DNA of 64,000 nucleotides from Coenobita brevimanus (GCA_032717465.1 JAVRFU010000159.1:85940-149939), one strand, 5' to 3'; shown: positions 41,503 to 51,948, counted from the stretch's first letter. Notes: generated by a model from the sequence alone, not told the origin. A program made the numbers and translations.

Positions 41503-41784
41503 GTAAGGGTGCAGGGGAAAATGTAAATGCCACTCATCCCCCCTTCAGTGTACTGAACTCTGAAAACGTGGCGGTGGATGCAGTGACAATTAACCATTCT
41601 TGAGGTGAAGGCTTTGTACATTTGACTGTGTGGCCTGGGGTAGCAGGATCATGACAATGCATATATTGCCAATGTTGCAAATTAAATATAGCTAATTTTG
41701 ATTTTATCCATGCATATCGTTGTTTAGCACCTGACATGGATTCCCAGCCCCCTTTTAGCTCAGGAGATGACCAAGAAGTTAAAT

Positions 41785-41812
41785 TTGACTAAGTAACCAA
41801 GGAGATTAATCC
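41785..41812 (-). repeat. Dispersed core-like motif
   Basis: The minus strand reads TAATCTCCTTGGTTACTTAG, matching 15 consecutive core bases. Confidence 0.5.
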
Positions 41813-41904
41813 CTGTATCACAGCGATGACCAATCGAATTTTACCTAACTTAGTATTCAAACTGTTAAATAAAAAAATAAAAAAAATCTGTTACCTCTTA
41901 CTTA

Positions 41905-41985
41905 ATAGACAACAAAGGCAGACTTCCTGACTGTCATCTGAAAGTCATGGGTTCGATCCCCTGCCCAGTGTGTGTATAACAATCT
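41905..41985 (+). mobile_element. tRNA-like fragment (B box GGGTTCGATCCCC)
   Basis: GAAAGTCATGGGTTCGATCC closely matches a tRNA T-arm/B box. The preceding CTTCCTGACTGTCATCTGAA could be a decayed anticodon region. No matching acceptor stem is found, so it is a tRNA-derived SINE piece or relic at best. Confidence 0.35.
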
Positions 41986-42040
41986 AAGGAAACCTTCCTT
42001 TACATATGACAGGCGAGGATAGTGGATAGGCTACAAGTTA

Positions 42041-42290
42041 AGCCAGTGTCACACTGGGCAGGAAACGGTATGTTAGCCGCTTTGCAAGCCGAATGACCAA
42101 CAGTCAGTGGGATCCAGCTTGATATGAGGTTGGTTGCTGTGATAAGGACTCAGATGAGCTAAATATCGACTTTTCAACTGTTCTTAACTGTGAATGAAAT
42201 ATTTAGTTAGAACAGGAGATAAGTTTAAATGAAAGCGGCTCGCAAAAGTGGCTAACATGTTAGTCACTTTTGCCCATTGTGACTCGACCT
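42041..42290. mobile_element. MITE with imperfect inverted termini and TTA flanks
   Basis: The left AGCCAGTGTCACACTGGGCA and the right end on minus (AGGTCGAGTCACAATGGGCA) match at about 15 of 20 positions, and similarity continues inside (GTTAGCCGCTTTGC versus GTTAGCCACTTTTGC). TTA lies on both sides (42,038-42,040 and 42,291-42,293), compatible with PIF/Harbinger. 250 bp, no ORF. Confidence 0.6.
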
Positions 42291-42293
42291 TTA

Positions 42294-42435
42294 TGCACTC
42301 CATTCCTCCATCTCATCTTTGGTCTCACCCTCCACCTCTCACACTCTTCTGGTCAGTCTCTCATTCTCCATGATCTCCACTCCTTCAGTTCATATCATCC
42401 TTGGTCTCCCCCTCCTTTCCTCCACCTCAAAAATG
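42294..42435 (-). mobile_element. LINE-A tail fragment
   Basis: CTCCATTCCTCCATCTCATC, CTTCTGGTCAGTCTCTCATT, then a second CATCCTTGGTCTCCCCCTCC block. Confidence 0.65.
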
Positions 42436-42659
42436 AGAAGCACGTAAGTAACCTCACTGGGGGAACTTAAGTTTGTCGTCTACAAAGTGTAGCCTACTTA
42501 AGGCCAAAAAGTAGTTTGGTACCTGTCACTTAAGTATTCTGTCCAGACTGACTTGCAAGTCGTAAAAAGAATTTTGTCTGCTAAGTGTGCTTATCAGCAC
42601 TAAGTATTTTTGGTGGTACGGCCACTGATGCTCACTCTGGAAAGGAAATAGGTCCATCA

Positions 42660-42860
42660 TGGAGATATTCACTGAGGCGGTTTGGCAAAGTGGAGAGGAT
42701 GGAGAGCGAGAGACTAACAAGGAGAGTGTGAGTGAGGTGGAGAGGGGAAGAGGGATGGGGAGGCCAAGGATGAAATGGAGGGATGGAGTGGAGGAGCAAA
42801 TGAGAGGAGGGTGAGCTGAAAGCAGGGCAGTGAAATGGCGGGGTACAGGGCGACGGGAAT
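42660..42860 (+). mobile_element. LINE-A fragment
   Basis: AGGCGGTTTGGCAAAGTGGA, GGATGGAGAGCGAGAGACTA and GAGGCCAAGGATGAAATGGA up to GGGGTACAGGGCGACGGGA. The (TAGA)n tail is missing. Confidence 0.75.
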
Positions 42861-42912
42861 TCATGAGTGTGCACGTATTGTTTGTTGGGCACTAGTAGAA
42901 CACAGAACAAAC

Positions 42913-42914
<2 letters not shown>

Positions 42915-42963
<49 letters not shown>

Positions 42964-43078
42964 CGTCATAACTGAGGAGAGGTCCAGGGGCAGCGGGTCA
43001 CTTCAACACTGGCCATTTACCTGCCCTCTATTGGCACACTAGTGGCTTTTTTTTTTAGTTTGTGTTGACTGTACCTTT

Positions 43079-43116
<38 letters not shown>

Positions 43117-43180
43117 CTACTACTACTACAACTACTACTATTACCACCACAACAACAACAACTACTACTACTACTCAGGT
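42915..43180 (+). repeat. (GT)n, (CT)n and (ACT)n microsatellites
   Basis: GTGTGT at 42,915-42,961, CTCTCT at 43,083-43,112, then ACTACTACAACAACAACTAC to 43,176. Confidence 0.95.
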
Positions 43181-43317
43181 GTTGTCAGGTTAATTGTCTT
43201 CTAATTGATGGCCAGGTAACAGGTGGTGGAGCAAATGAAGTAAGGTATTTGAGTTCTTTAGGAGGTCATTACTGCAATATTTTTTTTATATCCTCACTGT
43301 TATGCTCAGATGATTAT

Positions 43318-43634
43318 GCTTAGAGGATGGAGTACGTGAGACTGACTAGGAGAGTGTGGAGGAAGAGCAGATCAAGGATGAGCTGGAGTGATGAGGTGGA
43401 GACGTACTGTATGTGTGTGTGAAGGACAGGGTGATGTGAGTGAGGTGGAAGGGCGGGAGGAGAAGGTGGGGAGGCCGAGGATGAGATGGAGAGATGGGAT
43501 GGAGATCTGAGAGAGAGAGAGGGTTGTGAGCTGCAGGGGAGGGGAGTGAAATGGGAGGGGGAGGGCGATAAGGAGGCGGTGTTTGTGGCCATTCCTTACG
43601 GGATGGAGTCGTCATGCTATAGACAGTTAGATAT
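43318..43634 (+). mobile_element. LINE-A 3' end
   Basis: GTGACTTGAGTGAGGTGG-type text, GGGGAGGCCGAGGATGAGAT, GGAGAGATGGGATGGAGATC, CCATTCCTTACGGGATGGAG and a decayed tail (GTCATGCTATAGACAGTTAG). Confidence 0.7.
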
Positions 43635-43789
43635 ATTGGTGTAGTGTTAATAACTGTTCTTTATTCTTCATTTTATTTTGTATTAACCTCGTCATCCTTG
43701 TTCTTATTGTTTTTATAATGCTGAAAAGTATGGGGAAGACTGTAGGCCTATCATGTATTAAGCAGTGTAGCTCGGCCTTATTACACTCA

Positions 43790-44243
43790 TTTCCTCTCCC
43801 CCTCCTCCTCCTCCTCCTCCTCCTCCTCCTCTTCCTCCTCCTCGTCTTCTCTCCTCTCCTGTTCTCCACCTCCTCCTCCTCCTCCTCCTCCTCCTCTTCT
43901 TTCCTCTCCTGTCCTCCACCTCAACCTCCTCCTGCTCCTCCTCCTCCTCCTCTTCTTCTTCTTTCCTCTCCTGTCCTCCACCACCACCTCCTCCTCCTCC
44001 TCCTCCTCTTCTTCTTCTTCTGTCTTTTTTCCTCCTTTTTCTCCTCCTCTTTCTCCTTTCCTTGTCCTCCTGTCCATTCCTCTTTCTTTTTATCATTCTC
44101 CACTTCCTCCTCCTTCGCCCTCTTCCCCCTCTTTATCTTTTCCCTCCTCATCCTCATCCTTTTCGTCATTTCCTTTTCCTCCTCCTCCTCCTCCTCCTCC
44201 TCCTTTTCATCATTTCCTCTTTCACCTCTTTCTCCTCTTCCTC

Positions 44244-44280
<37 letters not shown>
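43790..44280 (+). repeat. (CCT)n-rich pyrimidine tract
   Basis: Long runs of CCTCCTCCTCCT with CTTTCCTCTCCTGTCCTCCA interspersed about four times, ending in (CT)n at 44,249-44,278. All long ORFs here are low-complexity. Confidence 0.95.
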
Positions 44281-44281
<1 letters not shown>

Positions 44282-44479
44282 ATCAACTAAACTATATCAT
44301 GCAGTACTGGCAGCTGTGGCTTTGTTAGGTAATTTTCTCCTGCCTTTTTTGTGATTTATTGTTTTTTTGTTTGAAATGACCAGTTTTTGAAATCCCCCCC
44401 CCCCTGAGCAGAGTAAATTACAGGACAGTTTAGGTATAGTAATTAATTAGCATGTGAAAGTGATGCAGAGGCATATACA

Positions 44480-44735
44480 AGGAAGTAGAGAAGCTTTGTG
44501 GTGTTGGTGTGCATTTATGCAACAGGTCAGCTCTGGAACTGTCTCCCTCTGTCTGTATTTCCTGCTGCCTATGATCTCCAGTCTTTCAAACGCAGTGTGT
44601 CCAGGCATCTCAAAATGATCGGATCTTGAATTTGGCTCTATATTGTATTTTGTTTTTCTCTTGGAGGGAACTGTTACTGGGGGCTCATGGCCTTTGGTTC
44701 CTTCTTCCTTGCATTAAAAAAAAAAAAAAAAAAAA
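44480..44735 (+). mobile_element. Jockey-like LINE 3' end with poly-A
   Basis: AACAGGTCAGCTCTGGAACT (NRSALELF-type coding), TATGATCTCCAGTCTTTCAA (YDLQSF), GTCCAGGCATCTCAAAATGA, then 3' UTR TCTTGAATTTGGCTC and GGTTCCTTCTTCCTTGCATT followed by A20 (44,715-44,735). Confidence 0.75.
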
Positions 44736-44744
44736 TGTGTGACA

Positions 44745-44920
44745 GAAAGTGTTAAGAGAAATACAGTACAGTACTTTGAAATGGTTTGGCCATGTGGAGA
44801 GGATGGAGAATGAGAGACTGACAAGAAGAGTGTATGCAACTGAAAGTGTTAAGAGAAATACTTTGAAATGGTTTGGCCATGTGGAGAGGCCAGGAGAGTG
44901 TATGTGAGTGGGGATGCATA
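44745..44920 (+). mobile_element. LINE-A fragment, internally duplicated (~97 bp)
   Basis: GAAAGTGTTAAGAGAAATAC and TTTGAAATGGTTTGGCCATG occur twice (44,744 and 44,841), each followed by TGGAGAGG. Confidence 0.75.
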
Positions 44921-44949
44921 GCAACTGATATTAATAATTTCATTTGTCC

Positions 44950-45055
44950 ACAGATCAGTGTCAGTACAGTCATCTGCTACCTAAGTCTCAAGGGATTAAC
45001 AACCAAGGAGATTCCTGAGGACATGGTGGCTACACTAGGGGACGATACCTCTTGA
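44950..45055 (+). pseudogene. mariner-type transposase N-terminal fragment
   Basis: The frame reads QISVSTVICYLSLKGLTTKE and IPEDMVATLGDDTS before a TGA. This matches the N-terminal helix-turn-helix of mariner/SETMAR-type transposases (FLxLKGxTxKEIHxDMVATLGDDAPS, by recall). Only about 35 residues survive and the catalytic DD34D is absent. An acceptor-like TTTGTCCACAG precedes it. Confidence 0.6.
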
Positions 45056-45059
45056 CAGT

Positions 45060-45450
45060 GAGGTAGTGCATCGCTACATAATGGCTGATATTTTATATTT
45101 TCATAGCATCTGCAGGTTAGTCTCTAACAGAAAAATAACTCAGTAACTTTAAATTATCTGTGCAGTCATTCACCAAGATGAACTGGACTCACATTCAGTG
45201 AAAACTGTACTGTATAGCTCATCTCCTTCTGCCTCAGGCCATGAACTTGTCAGTCCCCTCTCATGTAGTTTGCAGCAGTAATTGGCAGTACAGTAATTGG
45301 CTGGTTCTGGTGCATTGTTGCACTTGCACTGCAGATAATTTTGTATGGTAGAGCCAAGATATCAAAGGTTTGAATGACATGTGAATGAATGTATGGGTCA
45401 TTTAACTGGCCATTTTGTTTGATACATTTTGTTTGTTTACATTTACATGA
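45060..45450. other. No gene recognised
   Basis: Nothing beyond short AT-rich sequence; the flanking mariner homology does not obviously continue. Confidence 0.45.
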
Positions 45451-45451
45451 T

Positions 45452-45668
45452 ATTTGTCTATCTATCTATCTATCTGTCTATTGCCAGACGCCTCAATCCT
45501 GTTTGGGGTGGCCACAAACAAATCGCCTCCACGTCGCCCTGTCCCCCGCCATTTCACTTCCCTGCTCCCAACTCACACACCCCTCTCTCATATACCTCTC
45601 CACCCCATCCCTCCATCTCATCTTCAGCCTCCCTCTCCCTCTTCACCCCTCCACCTCACTCAATACAT
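45452..45668 (-). mobile_element. LINE-A 3' end
   Basis: (TATC)n, TTGCCAGACGCCTCAATCCT, GTGGCCACAAACAAATCGCC, then the C-terminal tail. Truncated about 170 bp from the 3' end. Confidence 0.85.
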
Positions 45669-45717
45669 CAATAAGATGTATTATTGAACAGTAAGTAACT
45701 ACTGCCTTACTTTGCAG

Positions 45718-45823
45718 ACCCCCTTTGGACCTGGCTGGTGTTTTGGTACCACTAACAACCCCTTCTTCCAGGCCCTGACCCTGGCAGCTACTACCATGAC
45801 AGTGGAGTGTGACTACAGACTTG
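45718..45823 (+). CDS. Exon-like segment with alpha/beta-hydrolase-like text
   Basis: Bounded by a good acceptor (GCCTTACTTTGCAG) and a moderate donor (CTTG, then GTAATT). The frame reads TPFGPGWCFGTTNNPFFQAL and TLAATTMTVECDYRLG. The GxGWCxG ... VxxDYRL pattern resembles the oxyanion-hole region of HSL/arylacetamide-deacetylase-type hydrolases (HGGGWxxG ... VVSVDYRLAPE by recall), but the HGG is degraded (FGP). Neither a continuation nor a catalytic Ser exon was found. It may be a relic exon or chance. Confidence 0.3.
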
Positions 45824-45829
45824 GTAATT

Positions 45830-48140
45830 ACGTACACAAGCATCACTCTTAATCAGCAAACATTCACCCCAGTTTAATGATATACAGTAACTGCTTAGGT
45901 AAAACCCCTATATCAGTGTACTTTTAACATGTAAAGTAATGGGGAGCATTTACCAGCCTTGGGTTTCCCCCCAAACCAAGTCCAAAACCCACCCAAATGA
46001 GCCCAAAAACAAATTTAAAGCCAATCTAAATGGCCTAATAACTGAGTTGTTTACAGTACTGGTTGTATGAAAGAGGTTATTGTGTTTTGGAACACCCCTA
46101 CATATGACATGGATTTAGCGTACATTATATGACTGATTCATAGTGACAGGTAGATAAAATATGTGGGAGGAAAACACAGGAAAGGACATTAGTTATATAA
46201 TTAATGTTTCGGACTGCACAGAACCCATAGGTACACGTGTGGGCCATGATTTCAACACACCATCTGATCCTACTTGTAACTGGAGGGAATCTGTAGCCAG
46301 GGTGTCACACAAGGAGAAAACCAGTTGTTCATTTTTGAGGAGGTGAGATGGGTTCTATGTAATTCAAAATGTCAGAAAGACATTCAGCTCTCTGTGTTCC
46401 CCTCCCATTCATTTTATTGGGTAGTCTGTATGTATATCCATTTCTCATTACCTTATCCAGTGTTATCTGGGGTGGCCTTCACAAGATTACCAAGTACCTA
46501 TATCCTAATTTCAAACCAACCATGTCCACACTTATCCACAGTCCTTCATTCCACCTTACTTTTTCATCCTGCCTGTGCTTCATATCTAAAATAATATTCT
46601 AATGTATAACCAGTCACATCTATACTTTGCTGCTCTTCATTCCATATTATTCTTCTCTCCTGCAAATATTTTCTGTCATTTTCGTCATCATCTGGACCTC
46701 CTTTCCCACCCTGGGGCAGGGTCGAGTACAGCTTTACTACCAGTGTCCTTATTCCTCCATGTTAGCAGTCATCATCTCCTTCATCCTTTCACTTCACTGA
46801 ATAAACTTTCTTGAGTATTATTAATGTCAAACCAGCCATTCCTTGCCATAGCCTGTGAGAATTCATATAAGTTTAAAGATCTCCCATTTTTCAGGGGAAT
46901 TTCAGTGGTGATTCCCTCTGATACATTCTCCCACTGGTTGATAAGTTCCTACCACAATCAATGACTGCCTAGTAGTGGGACTTAATTATATAGAGGGTGA
47001 TTTTTTTCCAAGATGTCTGACTCTCTTGAGAAGTGATATGATATTGTTATAGTAGTGAGTCACCTTTTAATGTTAACGTCATCAGTATGGGGATGAATAT
47101 TTCATTGTTATCTCTAGGACAGATTTATTCCCCCTTTAAGAAACTCAGAACAGGTGAGGTTAGATATCGCCTTCCTTTATACCCCCACTGCAGGTCTTCC
47201 AAAATGTGCAGAAAACCTTCAGGCAGCAGTTAAGATAAATCAGTAAAGCACGTCACTGGACTGAATTGGTCAAGTTAGCAGAGTTTAGATGGGTAATTTA
47301 GTCAGTAGGGGATGGTAGTGATGCTTTCATCAAAAATGGGTAATCTAAATGTGTCTGTAAGGATTTGAGAACCGTAGAAAGAGAATATTAGAACCACATT
47401 TGAGGTGCTCAGTAATGAAAGTAGAGAAGCACCAAAAACTAAGGAAGGTAAAGGATTTTGATTATGTTGTATTCTCACATTATGGTAGATTCATGCATTT
47501 CAGCCTTTGCTTCAGTGCCATGTTTCATTTACTGTATATACCAATACAGTCAAGAAATTAAGTGTTATCAAGTACTTTTCTGAGGTTTGATGAGCACATG
47601 GTGGGGAAGTCAATCAGTCCAACGTGTTTTAGTCCAGTAAAGATTTTTATTGCATTTCACAAGTTGATCTTTGAAGAAAACTAAGAAAGTATATTAATTC
47701 CTTACTCTGCTGATAGGTGGAAGGGAAAGAGATAGATGTATGGAGTTAGTGGTACTGTAGAATAGCTAGTAGAAAATGGTGTTGACACAAAAGGAGAATT
47801 AAAACTTAGGGAGTGAGTAGGTGAATGTAATAATGCATAACTCTTATTTATATCCTGTTATTGCTGCTGCCAGACTGTTTTATTCAGCTTTAGAGAAAGG
47901 ACCAGACTGGAGGGGTTAGATATGGCCTTTTTCATCCCATTCACTACTACTCACAGGTCCATCAGAGGCTGAATAAAATCATCTGGTGTTAGCAAGCACA
48001 GCATTTGAATTAATGATATTGGATTGAACGGGTTAACACTGTAAACTTGTATTTAACCATAACCTTTGTATTCATTAGTTTCAAATTAAGATAAAACAGT
48101 CTTGTAAAGTACCCTACTTCTCGTGACATTAACTCTTTTG
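45830..48140. other. 2.3 kb without recognised gene or repeat
   Basis: AT-rich single-copy-looking sequence. No ORF has recognisable motifs and no tandem repeat or element end stands out. This is one of the few long stretches in the window not built from repeats. Confidence 0.5.
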
Positions 48141-48146
48141 GGTACT

Positions 48147-48337
48147 GTAAGCAACGTTGGGTCTGGTTAGTACTTGGATGGGTGACCGCCTGGGAACACC
48201 AGATGCTGTTGGCATCCCTATGTGTCAGGTGGGGTTGGTGGAGGATTAGTGCCCCTCCCTGTAAAACAATTAACTCTAAGCCCTTGGCCACCCCGTCTGG
48301 GATACATGGCGTCTGGCAATGAATGAATGAATGAATG
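48147..48337 (+). mobile_element. SINE-5S: 5S rRNA-derived head plus X module
   Basis: GTAAGCAACGTTGGGTCTGG, TTAGTACTTGGATGGGTGAC and CGCCTGGGAACACCAGATGC match the 3' half of animal 5S rRNA (about nt 47-119), which contains the internal pol III control region. It is fused to the X module (GGTTGGTGGAGGATTAGTGC, CCCTCCCTGTAAAACAATTA) and ends GGCGTCTGGCAATGAATGAA repeats. This is the SINE3 architecture (5S promoter, LINE-related tail). It is not a 5S gene: the 5' half is absent and a foreign tail replaces the terminator. Confidence 0.85.
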
Positions 48338-48344
48338 AACTGTA

Positions 48345-48950
48345 AAAGAAGCTAACCTAAGCTAACACCTGTAAATAACTCACTAAAACCAACAAATAAA
48401 ATATGAAAATTGTCAAATATAGTCCGGAAAAATCAAGTTTAGTAAACTGTACCCCAAAATGACAATGTTCACCCCACCTGTGGCTAAAACACAATAATCT
48501 AAGTCTAAAAGAGTTTGTAAATCAACCTAAACACAATTTTAGTCTAAAATATCATCAGAATTGAAAAAAAATCAAAACACATCGTTAAACCAGGGTTTGG
48601 CCATCGTTAGGTGGGGTATGGTGGTATTTCTACCCCCATCGTAAAGCCGGGGTATCATATCTAGGGGTATCGTGTATCAAGGTGTTACTGTACAAGTATT
48701 TGCTGATCTTCTTTTCTAACTGTCTTTACACAGAATCTAGGTTGAAGGTGAGAGTCATATTGTTTGCTAATCACACATCTATAATGTCTTTTTACCCATC
48801 AGCTTCCAGCAACTGTTGGGAAGTAATTAGCTGGTTTTGGCACTTGGTTTAGCTTGCAGTCCATAGGAAACATTGGCTGTACCATGGCCAACACCAATAT
48901 GGGGATTCCTTGAGAGGAAACAGTGCAGAGTTTTAATGAATGTATGTATA
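48345..48950. other. No gene recognised
   Basis: Includes AT-rich CTAAxCTAA-like words. No coding or repeat signal. Confidence 0.45.
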
Positions 48951-48957
48951 TATTTCC

Positions 48958-49080
48958 CTACCTGTCAACAAGTGGGTTGGTGGAGGGTTAATGCCCCTCC
49001 CATTAAAACAACTAAAAGACAAATGGCCACCCCTAACAGGACTATGGCGTCTGGCTACAGATAGAAAGATATATAGATAG
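48958..49080 (+). mobile_element. SINE-X 3' module
   Basis: CCTACCTGTCAACAAGTGGG, TTGGTGGAGGGTTAATGCCC, GGACTATGGCGTCTGGCTAC and AGATAG repeats. Confidence 0.75.
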
Positions 49081-49334
49081 AAATATTTATGGTTGTCAGC
49101 TAGTACACACAAGTATATGTTGGGTTAAAGACTGGTAGTGAACTGTGACTTAGATAAGGTCATCAGTATGGGATATCAGTGAAATGCGTAGAAATAATAA
49201 TTAATTTGTTGTTCTCAGGTTGACCTCTACATGGACCTCCAGAGGCCCCGAGTTGTGCATCCTGTCTGAGCTGTGGCACCACATAAGTCACTCTGTCAAG
49301 TATGTTGGATGAGGTAGGCAATCTGCACTGTCTA

Positions 49335-49690
49335 TCTGTCCATCTATCTATCTACCCATCTATCTGTCTGTCAGTCTATCTATATATCTATCTACCTATA
49401 GCCAGACTCTTTAATCCTGTAAGGGGTGGCCACAAACAAATTGCCTGCATGTTGCCCTGTCCCCTGCTATTTTGTTGCCCTTCTCCCAACTTACACCCAC
49501 CTCTCATATGCCTCTCTACTCTATCCCTACACATCATCCTTAGTCTCCTCTGCCCTCTCATCCCCTCCACCTCACTCACTTACACTTTCCTAGTTAGTCT
49601 CTCACTCCATCACATGGCCAGACCACCTCAGTGTATATCTCCTAACATTATCACATCCACATCACATCACTCCTTCATTTCTGTTGCATG
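49335..49690 (-). mobile_element. LINE-A 3' end
   Basis: (ATCT)n, TATAGCCAGACTCTTTAATC, CCTGTAAGGGGTGGCCACAA, then the C-terminal tail up to CACATGGCCAGACCACCTCA and TCACATCCACATCACATCAC. Confidence 0.8.
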
Positions 49691-49699
49691 TCAGTATTA

Positions 49700-50210
49700 G
49701 CCACTCTTTTAACAGCTTAGCCTTTATATTATTTCTTTCTGTAACATTCCAGATTTGGTGCTAGGAAATGCTGTTGATTTTTTTTTAACCTACAAATAAC
49801 TGGAGTCAAAAAAAGAATATATTGCCTGATTTTAGTGTTAGATTTATCCTACTTTAGACCTGCATTTGAGTATTCAGTGACAAGCATGTTCCTCATATTT
49901 TAATTTATCCCTCCAGTGAAGTATTTTATTTATTCTTGTTACATCTAATTGATTTTATGCAGCATCAGGGAGACCTCATTTAGGGAAGGAGTAATTGAAT
50001 GTTATATACAGTATGACCTCTCCAGTTCTAACTCCATCTTGTGCAGTGCTTGTGATAAGTGGGTGCATAAGAGATGAAGTGGTATTAGAGGTAGACTGCA
50101 AGGTAATGTTGATTTCATGTGTGTGGTGTGTTGGGGAGAGCATTTAAGATTGTCAGGTTGAAAGTATTGATCATGCTAGTGAGTCTCTTGAGTATATGGA
50201 AGAGTTTTGT
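49700..50210. other. No gene recognised
   Basis: AT-rich, no motif found. Confidence 0.45.
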
Positions 50211-50214
50211 CATT

Positions 50215-50680
50215 TGGAGCACCTGTTATGTGCTGGAGGTGGGGCTGGAGACAGCTCTGTGGCCAGAGTGAGGAGTGGTTGGAAGAAGTTCAGGGAGCTA
50301 TTACCTCTCCTGACATGGAGAGGGTTCTCCTTTCATTGCTAAAGGACCTTTGTATGCAGCATGCATTAGGAGTGTAATGCTATATGGTAATGAGACCTGG
50401 GCAGTAAAGGAAGATGAGATCTGTAGGCTCATATGTACAGAAATGACAGTGATTAAAAGAATGTATAGTGTGTCCTTGAATATGAGGCCTGAGGGGCTGG
50501 TTCGTGATTGAAGAGTTGAGAGAAAGGCTGGGAGTGGAGTGTATTGGTGTTGTGGTGATGAGGGGTAGATTGAGATGGTTTGGGCATGTGGAGAGGATGG
50601 AGGATGACAGTTGGGTGTGGAAAGTGAGAAGTGTGAACGTCGGGGGTAGGGATGTGAGAGGCAGACTGTCACATTTATAA
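50215..50680 (+). pseudogene. LINE-B ORF fragment
   Basis: GCTGGAGGTGGGGCTGGAGA (AGGGAG), GAGGAGTGGTTGGAAGAAGT, TATGGTAATGAGACCTGGGC (YGNETWAVKEDE), GGGTAGATTGAGATGGTTTG and GTGTGAACGTCGGGGGTAGG. Frames are broken. It is the plus-strand counterpart of the 11.8-12.3 kb copy and ends before the LINE-B 3' terminus. Confidence 0.7.
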
Positions 50681-50730
50681 TAGCACTTAAGTTAACTGAG
50701 GAGGGAAATACCACTCCTGAATGTGTGCTG

Positions 50731-50757
50731 CTTTTTTTTTTTTTTTTTTTTTTTTTA
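50731..50757 (+). repeat. (T)n tract
   Basis: About 27 T. Confidence 0.95.
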
Positions 50758-51066
50758 ATAACCTGAAGTACCTGTACTGATGCTGTATTACTTGATATAT
50801 TGTATGTCAGCATCTGTTGTGCACTAGTTTAAACCTGAGTATAATCATGTAGTGTTTGCCTAAATATAACTTTTAGATGGATCAGTTACAGAGAAAGAGT
50901 TTATTTCTAGTTAGTTTTCATGAGCCTGTGACTGCTAGTAACTGTCATAGTTTTATAAAATACTTTGGTGTTAGCTTGAATAAAAACTGTGTGCATCAGG
51001 TCCAGTCAAAGGGTTAAATGGTGTAGGGAGCATAGGTGGCTTGATAGCAGCCCTTCCTTAACAACC

Positions 51067-51212
51067 TATCTATCCATCTGTCTATCTGTTGCCAGACGCC
51101 TTAATCCCATAAGGGGTTGCCACAAACAAATCGCCTCCATGTCGCCCTGTCCCCCATCATTTCACTATTGTGTTCCCAGTTCACACGCCCCTCTCTTGTA
51201 TACAACCCTCTC
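51067..51212 (-). mobile_element. LINE-A 3' end
   Basis: (ATCT)n, GTTGCCAGACGCCTTAATCC, CACAAACAAATCGCCTCCAT, CACACGCCCCTCTCTTGTAT. About 145 bp only. Confidence 0.8.
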
Positions 51213-51432
51213 TCATAACAACCCTTTTTGTATATTACACCTCAGCATTATGCACTGTTATTTATGGTGCTTGTACAGTGACAGTGTTTGCATCAGTAAT
51301 ATACAAAAGCACACTGAGATGAAATGTGCACAATGAATGGCTCAGAAAGAGGTGCTGAGATATATCCAAATCCACCAAGAATACAACTGTAAATGGCAAT
51401 GTTGTACTGATTATGATAATTGATTTTGCAGG

Positions 51433-51581
51433 ATGAAGGAAGCAGAAGAGAAAAAGATGACCAAAGAGAAGAAAGATGTGGCTAAGGTGATGAAAGAAGC
51501 TGGTGGTCTGAGGAGTAAATTGAAGAACAAGTTGAAGCTGGTGCAGAGAGGGAGCCAGGATACAAAAAGCCATCGTTACAA
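51433..51581 (+). CDS. Lysine-rich internal exon of an unidentified gene
   Basis: Bounded by a strong acceptor (TTGATTTTGCAG) and a strong donor (TACAA, then GTAAGGC). The 149-bp frame reads MKEAEEKKMTKEKKDVAKVM, KEAGGLRSKLKNKLKLVQRG and SQDTKSHRYK, entering in phase 2 and leaving in phase 2. Composition is about 30 percent Lys/Arg with heptad-like spacing in the first half, as in nucleolar or RNA-binding proteins, but I recognise no family. It is the best-bounded exon in the window outside the ECT2-like set. Its host gene's other exons are not evident; the LINE-E insertion occupies the next 4 kb. Nothing links it to the ECT2-like exons. Confidence 0.5.
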
Positions 51582-51948
51582 GTAAGGCACATTACTGTAT
51601 TTGGAATGATCAGTCAAAGGTCACAGTCACAGGGCAAGAGTTTGATGATTGAAGGGTTTAGGTGTTGTGTTCTCCAAGTACTCCATGTCTTGGTGGTTTC
51701 ATTGTTAAATTGATGGTGACTTAACAGTAGTAGAAATTCTTTCAGCTAGTGTTTGAAAGTAATTATTGACATATTTGTGTGTGTCATTGTCTAGTCTGCA
51801 TATTAATGTTGAAGGTCTGTATTGAGATGTACCAATATAATAATATTACATGTGTTTTTATCCTTACTGCTACAGTGGTAGGCACTTCATTCATGTAAGT
51901 TTAACTTTTCCCATGATATATAATTGTGTGTTTGTACTGGTTGATAGC

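Noticed and set aside
41905..41985. A tRNA gene at the GGGTTCGATCCCC B box
   Set aside because: No pairing acceptor stem or A box at the right distance; more likely a tRNA-derived relic.
43718..44328. Ser/Leu-rich or Arg/Glu-rich ORFs around 44 kb
   Set aside because: Encoded by (CCT)n and (CTT)n microsatellites.
44998..45020. Core-like motif AACAACCAAGGAGATTCCTGA inside the mariner fragment
   Set aside because: It matches the core for about 13 bases only, and here it is explained by mariner coding sequence (LTTKEIPED).
45830..48140. Hidden gene in the longest non-repetitive stretch
   Set aside because: I scanned the ORFs (longest about 93 codons) and splice-like borders and found no domain motif or phase-consistent exon pair.
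48147..48213. A functional 5S rRNA gene
   Set aside because: Only the 3' half (with the internal promoter) is present and it runs into the SINE X module in place of a T-run terminator.
49211..49312. Segment between a TTCTCAG acceptor and a GTAGGC donor, open in one frame (LTSTWTSRGPELCILSELWH)
   Set aside because: The donor falls after an in-frame stop in that frame, the other frames contain stops, and the peptide resembles nothing I know.
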